This document shows positions 1 through 6,014 of a stretch of DNA of 6,028 nt, in pieces (within the stretch, counting starts at the first letter, position 1; each line of letters opens with the position of its first letter). A program made the translations under genes and the position numbers. Location of the stretch: contig JBMOEL010000108.1 of assembly GCA_049314715.1 (NCBI GenBank), positions 1 through 6,028 of the forward strand, read 5' to 3'. The notes below the pieces were generated by a model. That model saw only the letters and a program-made list of their open reading frames with translations, was not told the DNA's origin and did no database searches. Origin of the DNA: JAFLDD01 sp049314715. GTDB lineage: Bacteria; Pseudomonadota; Alphaproteobacteria; Rickettsiales; UBA3002.

Positions 1-808
1 TGCCGCCGCGTGCTGGTTTTGCTTCAGGCTTTTCTTCCTTCGCTTCTACTGGCACTTCTGCGTTCAGCGCTTCTTCCATTTCAGAAGATTGCTTCTTCGC
101 AGGAGCGGTGCGGCCACCGAGTGATTCTTGCAGACCATCAAGCGCTGCATCTGAAATCAGTTTGCAGTACAGCTTGATTGCACGGGTTGCATCGTCGTTA
201 CCTGGGATTGGGTAATCAATGCCATCTGCGGTGCAGTTCGTATCAATGATGGCAACGATTGGAATCCCCAACTTTTGCGCTTCTTTGATGGCGAGTTCTT
301 CGCGGTTTGTATCGATAACAACCAGCAAATCTGGCTTGCCGCCCATATCACGGATACCGCCGAGCGAACGCTCGAGCTTATCGCGGTCACGTTGCATGGT
401 GAGGCGCTCTTTCTTGGTCAGACCGCTGTTTTCTTGCGCGAGCAATTCTTCGTATTTGCGCAATTGGCGGATGGATCCTTGAATGGTTTGCCAGTTGGTG
501 AGCATGCCGCCCAACCAACGGTTATTGACGTAGTATTGACCGCAACGCTGTGCAGCCTCTACGATGCTGTCTGAAGCTTGGCGTTTGGTGCCAACGAACA
601 GAATACGACCGTTTTTCAAAACGGTTGAGCGTACAACGCCAAGAGCGCGGTGCAGCAATGGAACGGTTTGTTGCAAGTCGATGATGTGCACATCGTTACG
701 GGTGCCGTAAATATACGGTGCCATACGTGGGTTCCAACGCTTGGTTTTGTGACCGAAATGAACGCCAGCGTCGATTAAATCGCGCATGGAAAAGGCAGGA
801 AGTGCCAT
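1..808 (-). CDS. rpsB: 30S ribosomal protein S2 (3' end beyond the window)
   Basis: Structural protein of the small ribosomal subunit, needed for assembly of the head of the 30S and, with S1, for mRNA binding. Reading the minus strand from the ATG at 808-806 gives 269 residues with no stop, running off the left edge. S2 landmarks are clear: the N-terminal DLIDAGVHFGH (residues 10-20), RWNPRMAPYIYG (24-35), IIDLQQT (42-48), FVGTKRQA (71-78), YYVNNRWLGGMLTNW (92-106), the coiled-coil region around 115-148, LGGIRDMGGKPDLLVVID (149-166) and DTNCTADGIDYPIPGNDD (189-206). The conserved core ends near residue 230; the rest is an Ala/Glu/Lys tail (231-269 and beyond), as in many alphaproteobacterial S2 proteins. 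Start choice: AGGAGA at 816-821 lies seven bases upstream of the ATG. It is transcribed divergently from the unknown genes to the right. In most bacteria tsf follows rpsB, so tsf probably lies left of the window. Confidence 0.97.
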   Translation of the reverse strand, partial: MALPAFSMRDLIDAGVHFGHKTKRWNPRMAPYIYGTRNDVHIIDLQQTVPLLHRALGVVRSTVLKNGRILFVGTKRQASDSIVEAAQRCGQYYVNNRWLGGMLTNWQTIQGSIRQLRKYEELLAQENSGLTKKERLTMQRDRDKLERSLGGIRDMGGKPDLLVVIDTNREELAIKEAQKLGIPIVAIIDTNCTADGIDYPIPGNDDATRAIKLYCKLISDAALDGLQESLGGRTAPAKKQSSEMEEALNAEVPVEAKEEKPEAKPARGG

Positions 809-815
809 AATAAAG

Positions 816-821
816 TCTCCT
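816..821 (-). promoter_or_regulatory. Shine-Dalgarno of rpsB
   Basis: AGGAGA on the minus strand, within AAAGGAGAC, seven bases before the ATG. It is a strong, well-placed site that fixes the rpsB start. Confidence 0.85.
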
Positions 822-825
822 TTGA

Positions 826-867
826 CCGGTTATACGTCTACAGGTTGTTCTCACTTCGTGAGACCGG
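826..867 (-). promoter_or_regulatory. Structured 5' leader of rpsB
   Basis: On the minus strand the rpsB leader can fold. CCGGT (867-863) pairs with ACCGG (830-826), extendable by one G-U pair. Inside it lies a perfect hairpin, TCTCAC-GAA-GTGAGA (863-849), which shares one base with the outer stem. The fold ends just upstream of the Shine-Dalgarno (816-821). Autogenous control of rpsB by S2 through a 5' leader is known in gammaproteobacteria; whether this leader does the same is inference. Confidence 0.4.
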
Positions 868-934
868 CGGGAAACTAGGAACACCCCAATCGCCCAAACC
901 TGTATGTGAATTACCCACTTGCGCGGGGTGGGGC

Positions 935-962
935 TTAATACCCTATTTTACGTAAGAATCAA
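935..962 (-). promoter_or_regulatory. Candidate sigma-70 type promoter of rpsB
   Basis: Minus strand: -35-like TTGATT (962-957), 16-base spacer, -10-like TATTAA (940-935). Each hexamer matches the consensus at four of six positions. Transcription would start near 928 and give a leader of about 120 bases containing the 826-867 fold. The assignment rests on motif and position only. Confidence 0.4.
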
Positions 963-978
963 GCCCTGTTTAGCTCTT

Positions 979-991
979 GCTGCACTGCAGC
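979..991. promoter_or_regulatory. 13-bp perfect dyad between the divergent promoters
   Basis: GCTGCA-C-TGCAGC is a perfect inverted repeat with a one-base centre. It lies about 17 bp upstream of the candidate rpsB -35 box and about 22 bp upstream of the candidate -35 box of the rightward genes. That placement suits an operator or activator site serving both sides, but no regulator family is recognised, and a palindrome of this size can occur by chance. Confidence 0.25.
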
Positions 992-1013
992 GTCACAAAA
1001 GATTCATAACTCT

Positions 1014-1045
1014 TTGATTTTTCAATGCCATGAAGCTGCTAAAAT
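1014..1045 (+). promoter_or_regulatory. Candidate promoter of the rightward genes (extended -10)
   Basis: TGCTAAAAT at 1037-1045 is an extended -10 element (TGN plus TAAAAT, five of six matches). The nearest -35-like sequence is TTGATT at 1014-1019, with a long 20-base spacer, so the extended -10 would have to carry most of the activity. The predicted start near 1052 gives a 5' leader of about 45 bases. Confidence 0.35.
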
Positions 1046-1055
1046 GAATAGTGGA

Positions 1056-1077
1056 GAGGTGTGCCATACACACCCTC
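1056..1077 (+). other. Hairpin in the 5' leader of the first unknown gene
   Basis: GGTGTG (1058-1063) and CACACC (1069-1074) form a perfect 6-bp stem with the five-base loop CCATA. GA (1056-1057) and TC (1076-1077) can add two pairs across a bulged C. It lies 20 bases upstream of the start codon and is not followed by a T-run, so it is not a terminator. Its stem holds the purine run GAGAGG, the only other Shine-Dalgarno-like sequence nearby. Confidence 0.3.
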
Positions 1078-1097
1078 GTCAACGTATGCAGGAATAA

Positions 1098-2567
1098 ATG
1101 GCCGTTTATAAGAACAAAAAAGCTGCCGCAGCACTTGCCAAGGTGGAGATCACCGAGGCGGTGGATGGCAGAAATGTATTTTTCTACGTGCAGGATGATG
1201 CGGCGCGTGAGGATATGAAGCGCTCGCTAGCGCGATCTGGGTTATCATTCACTATCCAAGCAGAGACGAAACTAGGAAATCATTTCGTATTGGTTGCGCA
1301 AACGCCTGCAGATGAAAAATCCGTTGCCACATGGCTAAGTAAACATGATGTGACGTTATCGTATAAGCAAAAATCCGTGGATCCGTGGGTTATTCGAAGC
1401 ATCTTGGGATTTGGTGGGCAAACGTTACAACTTGCATCTTCTTTCATTCGGCCAAATGGCAGGATTGACCCGACCATGTTTGTATTTGCCACCGCGAACA
1501 TGGCCGCAAACGTGATCAATCTCATGTATAAATCTCAAGATTTGGATGATCCGCATCAACTTAAATTTCTAAAGGAACGCTATAATCGAACGCTTTCACC
1601 TCACTTATCGGAAGGTGAAATGGTCCTAAGCACATCTGAGCATCGCAAGGATTTACGCAAAACGGGAGATGAGAAGCCTCAGGGCTTTGATGATTTTATG
1701 CGTCGTCACTCGGTAAGTGTGGGGGAGCTTGGATTGCGCTATCTCGGCGCATTTGGTATGGCGTTCCCTTATGAAAAATACCTTGGAAACAACACATACA
1801 CTAATAATTGGTGGGGACGCATCAAGGACCTTAAGTTTCCCGAATTAAATGCCAATAAATGGCGACAGTTTTCTGGTCTTTCCAGTATTTTTGGTAAAAC
1901 GGTTGCCTTGGGTTCAAAAGTGAAAGACCCATACAATCCTGAGTCGCATTCGTGGCTGGATATGGTGCGTGAAAAATTTACCTTCCTTGGTGGTGGTATT
2001 ATTGAAGCAGGTGCGTTTAGTGCACTAGCGTATGATTGTTTTATAAATACGGCGGCGCAGCCCGCAGACATTAACAAAGATCGTGGCATTAAATGGCCAA
2101 GCTGGGCACCTAAGGGGCTTGCTGGCACGCGTACTCGTGATTGGTTGGGTGGCATCGGCGCATCCATGTTCGTGACGGGGTATATCGTGCGCTCTTGGGC
2201 CTCTTATGGTAAACGTAATGTCGATATGGATGAGCTCTATGCGCATGTCAGCGATACGCTCGCTAAAACAACACCGGAACAATTACCACAGCTCATCGCC
2301 GATACAGCGGCAGATATTAAAACGCACTTTAGCGATAATGCCGATCTCGATTATGGAACGATTTATACCGCGTTGGTGAATGATTTGAAGCGGTATCACC
2401 ATATTGATCTTTTTGAGTCTGCTGCGGTGCTGGATGTTGATTCTGAGCAAACAAAAGGCAACGTTTCCAAAGAAGTTCCGAATGTTAAAGTGATAGGCCC
2501 CGTAGCAAAGCACATGCATGAAAAAGCAAGTGAAATCGCTTCATTACCGCTTGTAGTATCACGCTAA
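1098..2567 (+). CDS. Protein of unknown function, 489 aa, likely related to its downstream neighbour
   Basis: I do not recognise this family. Residues 1-95 look like a small alpha/beta domain: a basic N-terminus (KNKKAAAALAK), strand-like NVFFYV (26-31), a charged helix (33-47), and strands FTI (51-53) and HFVLVA (62-67). From about 98 on it is helical and rich in Gly, Ala and aromatics, with short hydrophobic stretches at 101-117, 126-143, 211-223, 297-318 and 349-364. These are interrupted by polar residues and are not convincing classical membrane spans. It has ten Trp and one Cys (C314). The C-terminal 390-489 is more polar. There is no signal peptide. Start: ATG with AGGAA at 1090-1094, a weak and close Shine-Dalgarno. 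Several blocks resemble the 659-aa protein encoded 78 bases downstream, most clearly SILGFGGQTLQLASSFI (101-117). An operon with that gene is likely, since no terminator separates them. A structural or membrane-associated role is possible but unproven. Confidence 0.85.
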   Translation: MAVYKNKKAAAALAKVEITEAVDGRNVFFYVQDDAAREDMKRSLARSGLSFTIQAETKLGNHFVLVAQTPADEKSVATWLSKHDVTLSYKQKSVDPWVIRSILGFGGQTLQLASSFIRPNGRIDPTMFVFATANMAANVINLMYKSQDLDDPHQLKFLKERYNRTLSPHLSEGEMVLSTSEHRKDLRKTGDEKPQGFDDFMRRHSVSVGELGLRYLGAFGMAFPYEKYLGNNTYTNNWWGRIKDLKFPELNANKWRQFSGLSSIFGKTVALGSKVKDPYNPESHSWLDMVREKFTFLGGGIIEAGAFSALAYDCFINTAAQPADINKDRGIKWPSWAPKGLAGTRTRDWLGGIGASMFVTGYIVRSWASYGKRNVDMDELYAHVSDTLAKTTPEQLPQLIADTAADIKTHFSDNADLDYGTIYTALVNDLKRYHHIDLFESAAVLDVDSEQTKGNVSKEVPNVKVIGPVAKHMHEKASEIASLPLVVSR

Positions 2568-2632
2568 AAACTCCCCAATCGTCATCAAACCTTCATAAAA
2601 CTCCTGCCCCATTTTTGCTATTCTGTATGGTG

Positions 2633-2637
2633 AGGAG
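2633..2637 (+). promoter_or_regulatory. Shine-Dalgarno that decides a TTG start
   Basis: AGGAG, within GTGAGGAGAAC, lies eight bases before TTG at 2646-2648. The first in-frame ATG, codon 12 at 2679, has no Shine-Dalgarno, so the TTG is preferred. Confidence 0.75.
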
Positions 2638-2645
2638 AACTCTAT

Positions 2646-4625
2646 TTGAGCGACAAAAAAACAGACCCGTCGGACACTATGCCTTTGCCGCAAGAAACGG
2701 CAAAAAAAGATCCGCCTAACAATCCACAAGATAGCGGTAGTGTGGAGGAGTATCTTTTTGGTCGTAGTGTTCTTAAGGAAGGTGCGAAGAATCTTGCATG
2801 GAGCGACACCACGAATGGCCGTATCGGTATTCGTTTGATATCGCGCGGAATCTTTGGCGCGGCGGCATTTGCGATTGGTGGGCGTTATGCGAATAATGCA
2901 CTTCAAGGTTATGAACCTACAGATTTCCGCTGGAGCAAGGATTGGAAAAAGCCACTCCATGTGGTTGCGAAGGGTTTTGATACTGTTTTCGGTAAACCGA
3001 TTGAATGGGGTGTGCGTGCAATAGGTGGTTCCAAAGCTGATGATTGGGCATTTAGTGCTACACGCTTTAGAACCCGTGCGTATTTTTATAAAGACAAACC
3101 AGGCTATATGCCAGGGCGCAGCTTGGGCGCTGAAATGGTAAGCGTCAGCTTTGATTTTGCTTCCGCATCAATGGCGGATTCAGCGGTACGCAATATTGTA
3201 CAAGCCTTTGATCCCAACATTCAAAAACCATGGGAAAAAGATGGTAAGTTTGATGCAGGTGAATGGTTGAAAGCGGTTGGGCGTGCAAGCTGGCGCATTA
3301 CCACTAAAAACGCGGGTGAAGATTGGGCCGTTGCGCTGCCCTATGCGTATTTCATGAAGTGGCAGCGTCAGGCTGTTTCTAGAATGTTTGATGGTTCAAA
3401 ACTATTTTTGGACCATGGCAATAATGGCGGGTCTTTGCTTATTGATAAGCTTGGAAAGGTCAAGAGTGATTATCAGTTGGCGGGGGCGCTTGATTTGCAA
3501 GGGCGCTTTGTCGTTTATAACTGGTTTACCTTAATGTATCGTGATTTTTACGATGCGATGGGTGCAAATTTCAAGAAATGGCAGCAGAATGACTATCGTT
3601 TAGACATGGATAAAAACGACCGACCAGTTGAGTCGGTGTTAGGTGCTATTGGGCAGTCTTTACGATATACCGCAAAAAGTTTTATTAAAGCGAACCTCTA
3701 CATGCAGCCTGCCGTGCCATTTTTTTGGGCGTTCCGCACACCACAAAGCAAATGGCGTTCTTCGCCGATTCAACCTGAAAATCCGGATGGATACGGCGTT
3801 GTAACCTCTCAACCAATTGCAACTGAACTTAAAGATGCTCGTGGCAAGGTGTATCATCCGTTACATGATGGAGATTTGGATTCTAAATACAGGCGTTGGG
3901 ATTCAGCGCGTAACCGTGTGTTTCAAGCGGGTACACATACCAATAAAGTCGCAGAAGGTGCGGAAGTATTTTTGGGTGGAAAAGCTTACACAGCACCTGA
4001 TTTCAATCCTTATGCATTAAAGAATCAGGTAACGCTGTTTGGTGCATTATTGAATCCGTTAGGTGCTCTTTCCTATCATACGGGATCATGGTTCAACCAT
4101 CACCTCAATCCGCTTGTAACAAAAAGCAAAACACTCACTAAATTGATGGGCGATACAGTGCTCCACCGTGAAATGACGTTGCGTAGCTTTGTCGATGCAT
4201 CCTTTTCTTATACACCTTATATGATCGCTAAAGCAGAATTCGGTCTGCGAGTGGATGACAGGCCAGTAGGCGGCGGCTTGGGTGAGATGGACAAAGCGAT
4301 TTATGGACTCATCGATAATGTGGCAACGTTCCGCTTCAAAAAATCAGGTGAGTCTTTGAAGCGTATTGCTGATTTGGTATTGGATGTGCCTAACAAAGAT
4401 GCCAAAATGCGCGAAGCGGATGCGGATGCGACGCGCGGTATAGGTGATGGCTCGTTGGTTCCGGTGCGCATAAAAAAACCTGCGACACGCGTAGAAAAAT
4501 CATCGATTGTTGAACAGCATAAACAGGCATTAACTGGTGCGCCTGAGCGTAAAGACTGGAAAGGCTTTATTGCTGATAAGCGCGAAGCGGCACAAATAAT
4601 GCCCGATCATCCGACGGTACAGTAG
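2646..4625 (+). CDS. Protein of unknown function, 659 aa, likely related to its upstream neighbour
   Basis: I do not recognise this family. Residues 1-35 are Pro/Asp/Lys-rich and probably disordered. Residues 36-565 appear mostly helical, with Gly/Ala/aromatic-rich hydrophobic patches: IFGAAAFAIGG (69-79), the FDFASASMA region (169-177), LPYAYFMKW (231-239), the 330-363 segment ending PAVPFFWAF, the 460-476 segment containing TLFGALLNPLGALS, and SFSYTPYMIAK (519-529). Residues 580-659 are charged and likely flexible. There is no signal peptide and no clear membrane span. Composition is unusual: no cysteine at all and 17 tryptophans. Blocks at 60-122, 330-360, 460-476 and 508-560 resemble parts of the preceding 489-aa protein, suggesting an ancient duplication with rearrangement. 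Translation starts at TTG behind a strong Shine-Dalgarno. The 78-base gap upstream has no terminator, so co-transcription is likely. Function cannot be assigned; partnership with the upstream protein is inferred from proximity and likeness. Confidence 0.88.
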   Translation: MSDKKTDPSDTMPLPQETAKKDPPNNPQDSGSVEEYLFGRSVLKEGAKNLAWSDTTNGRIGIRLISRGIFGAAAFAIGGRYANNALQGYEPTDFRWSKDWKKPLHVVAKGFDTVFGKPIEWGVRAIGGSKADDWAFSATRFRTRAYFYKDKPGYMPGRSLGAEMVSVSFDFASASMADSAVRNIVQAFDPNIQKPWEKDGKFDAGEWLKAVGRASWRITTKNAGEDWAVALPYAYFMKWQRQAVSRMFDGSKLFLDHGNNGGSLLIDKLGKVKSDYQLAGALDLQGRFVVYNWFTLMYRDFYDAMGANFKKWQQNDYRLDMDKNDRPVESVLGAIGQSLRYTAKSFIKANLYMQPAVPFFWAFRTPQSKWRSSPIQPENPDGYGVVTSQPIATELKDARGKVYHPLHDGDLDSKYRRWDSARNRVFQAGTHTNKVAEGAEVFLGGKAYTAPDFNPYALKNQVTLFGALLNPLGALSYHTGSWFNHHLNPLVTKSKTLTKLMGDTVLHREMTLRSFVDASFSYTPYMIAKAEFGLRVDDRPVGGGLGEMDKAIYGLIDNVATFRFKKSGESLKRIADLVLDVPNKDAKMREADADATRGIGDGSLVPVRIKKPATRVEKSSIVEQHKQALTGAPERKDWKGFIADKREAAQIMPDHPTVQ

Positions 4626-4639
4626 CCATTGCATTTTAT

Positions 4640-4673
4640 GCCCCTGCGACTAAACTGCCGCGCATTAGGGGGC
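4640..4673 (+). promoter_or_regulatory. Hairpin able to hide the elbB Shine-Dalgarno
   Basis: GCCCC (4640-4644) can pair with GGGGC (4669-4673), and TGCG (4645-4648) with CGCA (4661-4664). This gives nine pairs with a four-base bulge (4665-4668) and a 12-base loop. The 3' arm contains most of the purine-rich Shine-Dalgarno AGGGGG (4667-4672) in front of the ATG at 4677. There is no T-run, so it is not an intrinsic terminator. Ribosomes finishing the upstream gene at 4625 would stop just before the 5' arm and could influence folding. Confidence 0.4.
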
Positions 4674-4676
4674 GTT

Positions 4677-5354
4677 ATGGTCAAAGCGGCGGTGATTCTT
4701 TCGGGATGCGGTTATCTTGATGGTGCGGAAATTCGTGAATCTGTGCTCGCGTTGTTAGCACTAGACCAGCAAGGCGCTGACGTGCAGATTTTTGCACCTG
4801 ATATTGCGCAAATGCATGTGGTTGACCATGTTGCAAAATCCCCTGTTGATGGTGTGCGCAATGTTTTGCAGGAGGCAGCGCGTATCGCGCGTAGTAATAT
4901 TATGCCGCTTGCATCACTTGACATGCAATCCTTCGATTTGTTGGTAATTCCGGGGGGATTTGGTGTGGCAAAAAACCTTTCTGATTTAGCGATGAAAGGC
5001 GCAGAAGCGACTGTTCTGCCCGATTTTCAGCGCGTCGTTGAATCTGCCTACACACAGAAAAAACCGATTGCGGCAATCTGTATTGCTCCTGCAGTTCTGG
5101 CGCTGGCACTTAAGAACCAAGGCATCACCGTTACGATCGGTGACGACGCAGGAACAGCTGCGGTGATTACCGCGTCGGGGAACATTCACCAAAATTGCGC
5201 GAGTGAGTCGTGTGTGATTGATGAGGCGCATCGTATTGTGACATGCAGTGCTTATATGCGCGAAGATAAGCTCAGCGCGATTGCGCAGGGAATTGATGCG
5301 TGTATTCGCGCAGCAGTGACCATGGCAAACAATCAACGTAAAGTCGCTGCATGA
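4677..5354 (+). CDS. elbB: ElbB-type DJ-1/PfpI superfamily protein (glyoxalase-like)
   Basis: Cytoplasmic class I glutamine amidotransferase-like protein of the DJ-1/PfpI superfamily. The E. coli member (217 aa) was linked to increased lycopene synthesis and later reported to have weak glyoxalase activity; its physiological substrate is not settled. This 225-aa protein matches ElbB along its length: VILSGCGYLDGAEI (6-19), FAPD (39-42), RNVLQEAARIAR (61-72), LVIPGGFGVAKNLS (89-102), ICIAPA (134-139), TIGDD and the late region VIDEAHRIVTCSAYM. The nucleophile-elbow cysteine of ICIAPA is Cys135, in the position expected for the family. Start: reading frames from TTG 4629 or ATG 4638 would add 16 or 13 residues, but family alignment begins at MVKAAVILSGCG and AGGGGG (4667-4672) precedes the ATG at 4677, so that start was chosen. 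The stop overlaps the next start (ATGA), implying translational coupling with the secreted protein downstream. Confidence 0.93.
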   Translation: MVKAAVILSGCGYLDGAEIRESVLALLALDQQGADVQIFAPDIAQMHVVDHVAKSPVDGVRNVLQEAARIARSNIMPLASLDMQSFDLLVIPGGFGVAKNLSDLAMKGAEATVLPDFQRVVESAYTQKKPIAAICIAPAVLALALKNQGITVTIGDDAGTAAVITASGNIHQNCASESCVIDEAHRIVTCSAYMREDKLSAIAQGIDACIRAAVTMANNQRKVAA

Positions 5355-5986
5355 GATTTTTTCCCATCACGCTCGTCATGTTATTAATGAGCTCTGCAGT
5401 ACATGCGCAGGCTTATAAGCCTGTTTGCGTTCCTACGCATTTACTACCACCAGCCAATTACCCAGGGGCAGAGGCGATTCCACCAGGCAATAATTTGGTG
5501 ATGCCTGCGGGTAAGTCGATGGAGGCTGAGGGGCAAAAATTACTGCTCACGGGGCGCGTGCTTGATAATCACTGCATGCCGATTAAAGACGCGACGATAG
5601 AGATATGGCAAGCGAATCCGTTTGGGCGTTATGTGCTTGCAACGCGCGCAGATCTCGCAACGCCTGCGCCTACGTTTGCAGGTGCTGGGCGTGGGTATAC
5701 CAGCAATATGGGTGAGTTTATGTTCACCACACTCTTTCCCTCGGGCGTTGATAAGCGTGCGCCATTTATTGGCGTGCGAGTGAAGGCGCATGATATGAAA
5801 CCATTCACCACGCAAATTTTCTTTGCGAATGATGGTCGCAATGGTGCGGATGCTGTCTATTCTAAGCTCAAGGGTGATGAAGCGCGCAGTGTCACAATTT
5901 CGATGCGCCCAATCACTGGCGGTAACGGCTTCATCGGTACGATTGACATCATTCTTCCTGAAAAATCGAAGTACGTGAGTTATTAA
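5351..5986 (+). CDS. Secreted intradiol ring-cleavage dioxygenase-like protein, probably without the catalytic iron site
   Basis: Resembles the beta subunit of protocatechuate 3,4-dioxygenase (intradiol dioxygenase fold, a beta sandwich that normally binds Fe(III) with two Tyr and two His). Residues 1-19 form a signal peptide (MRFF, hydrophobic core LVMLLMSSA, likely cleavage after AVHA), so the 192-residue mature protein should be exported. The fold signature is clear: LTGRVLDNHCMPIKDATIEIWQANPFGRY (66-94), YTSNMGEFMFTTLFPSG (116-132), TTQIFFANDG (153-162) and GTIDIILP (196-203). Judged against remembered Pseudomonas PcaH, only the first Tyr ligand (GRY, Tyr94) survives. The PGPYPW motif with the second Tyr becomes FPSGVD, and RPAHIHF with both His ligands becomes RAPFIGV (136-142), with Phe139 and Gly141 in their place. 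Ring cleavage is therefore unlikely; a binding or structural role is possible. Two Cys (26 and 75) could form a disulfide. There is no separate Shine-Dalgarno; translation is probably coupled to elbB through the ATGA overlap. Confidence 0.88.
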   Translation: MRFFPITLVMLLMSSAVHAQAYKPVCVPTHLLPPANYPGAEAIPPGNNLVMPAGKSMEAEGQKLLLTGRVLDNHCMPIKDATIEIWQANPFGRYVLATRADLATPAPTFAGAGRGYTSNMGEFMFTTLFPSGVDKRAPFIGVRVKAHDMKPFTTQIFFANDGRNGADAVYSKLKGDEARSVTISMRPITGGNGFIGTIDIILPEKSKYVSY

Positions 5987-5988
5987 TT

Positions 5989-6014
5989 CTCGTTATTCGA
6001 GGTTCAGTAGAACC
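5989..6014 (+). other. Two small adjacent hairpins after the last gene
   Basis: CTCG-TTATT-CGAG (5989-6001) and GGTTC-AGTA-GAACC (6001-6014) are short perfect inverted repeats that share base 6001, starting three bases after the stop codon. No T-run is visible before the window ends, so they cannot be called a terminator. They may protect the 3' end or belong to a structure continuing beyond the edge. Confidence 0.25.

Noticed and set aside
157..574. Open frames on both strands at 157-390 (minus), 219-482 (plus) and 275-574 (plus)
   Set aside because: They lie inside rpsB, whose minus-strand frame is fully open and matches S2 over its whole length; they are shadow frames.
1390..2195. Classical transmembrane helices in the 489-aa protein
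   Set aside because: The hydrophobic stretches are short and broken by polar or charged residues and many Gly; they may be amphipathic or buried helices.
1769..2282. Minus-strand open frames inside the 489-aa gene
   Set aside because: They are antisense to a well-formed long gene and show no family resemblance.
2592..2624. Possible separate promoter for the 659-aa gene (TTCATA and TGCTATTCT)
   Set aside because: The -10-like hexamer is weak and the spacing to the -35-like hexamer is about 21 bases; not convincing enough to call.
2568..2645. Terminator between the two unknown genes
   Set aside because: No stem followed by a T-run was found in this gap.
2559..2960. Minus-strand open frame of 133 aa spanning the gap between the two unknown genes
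   Set aside because: It mostly overlaps the start of the 659-aa gene, which has a strong Shine-Dalgarno; the frame shows no recognisable domain and has an arginine- and isoleucine-rich, noise-like composition.
4629..4676. Upstream TTG (4629) or ATG (4638) start for elbB
   Set aside because: Neither has a Shine-Dalgarno, and the added residues have no counterpart in ElbB; the ATG at 4677 matches the family N-terminus.
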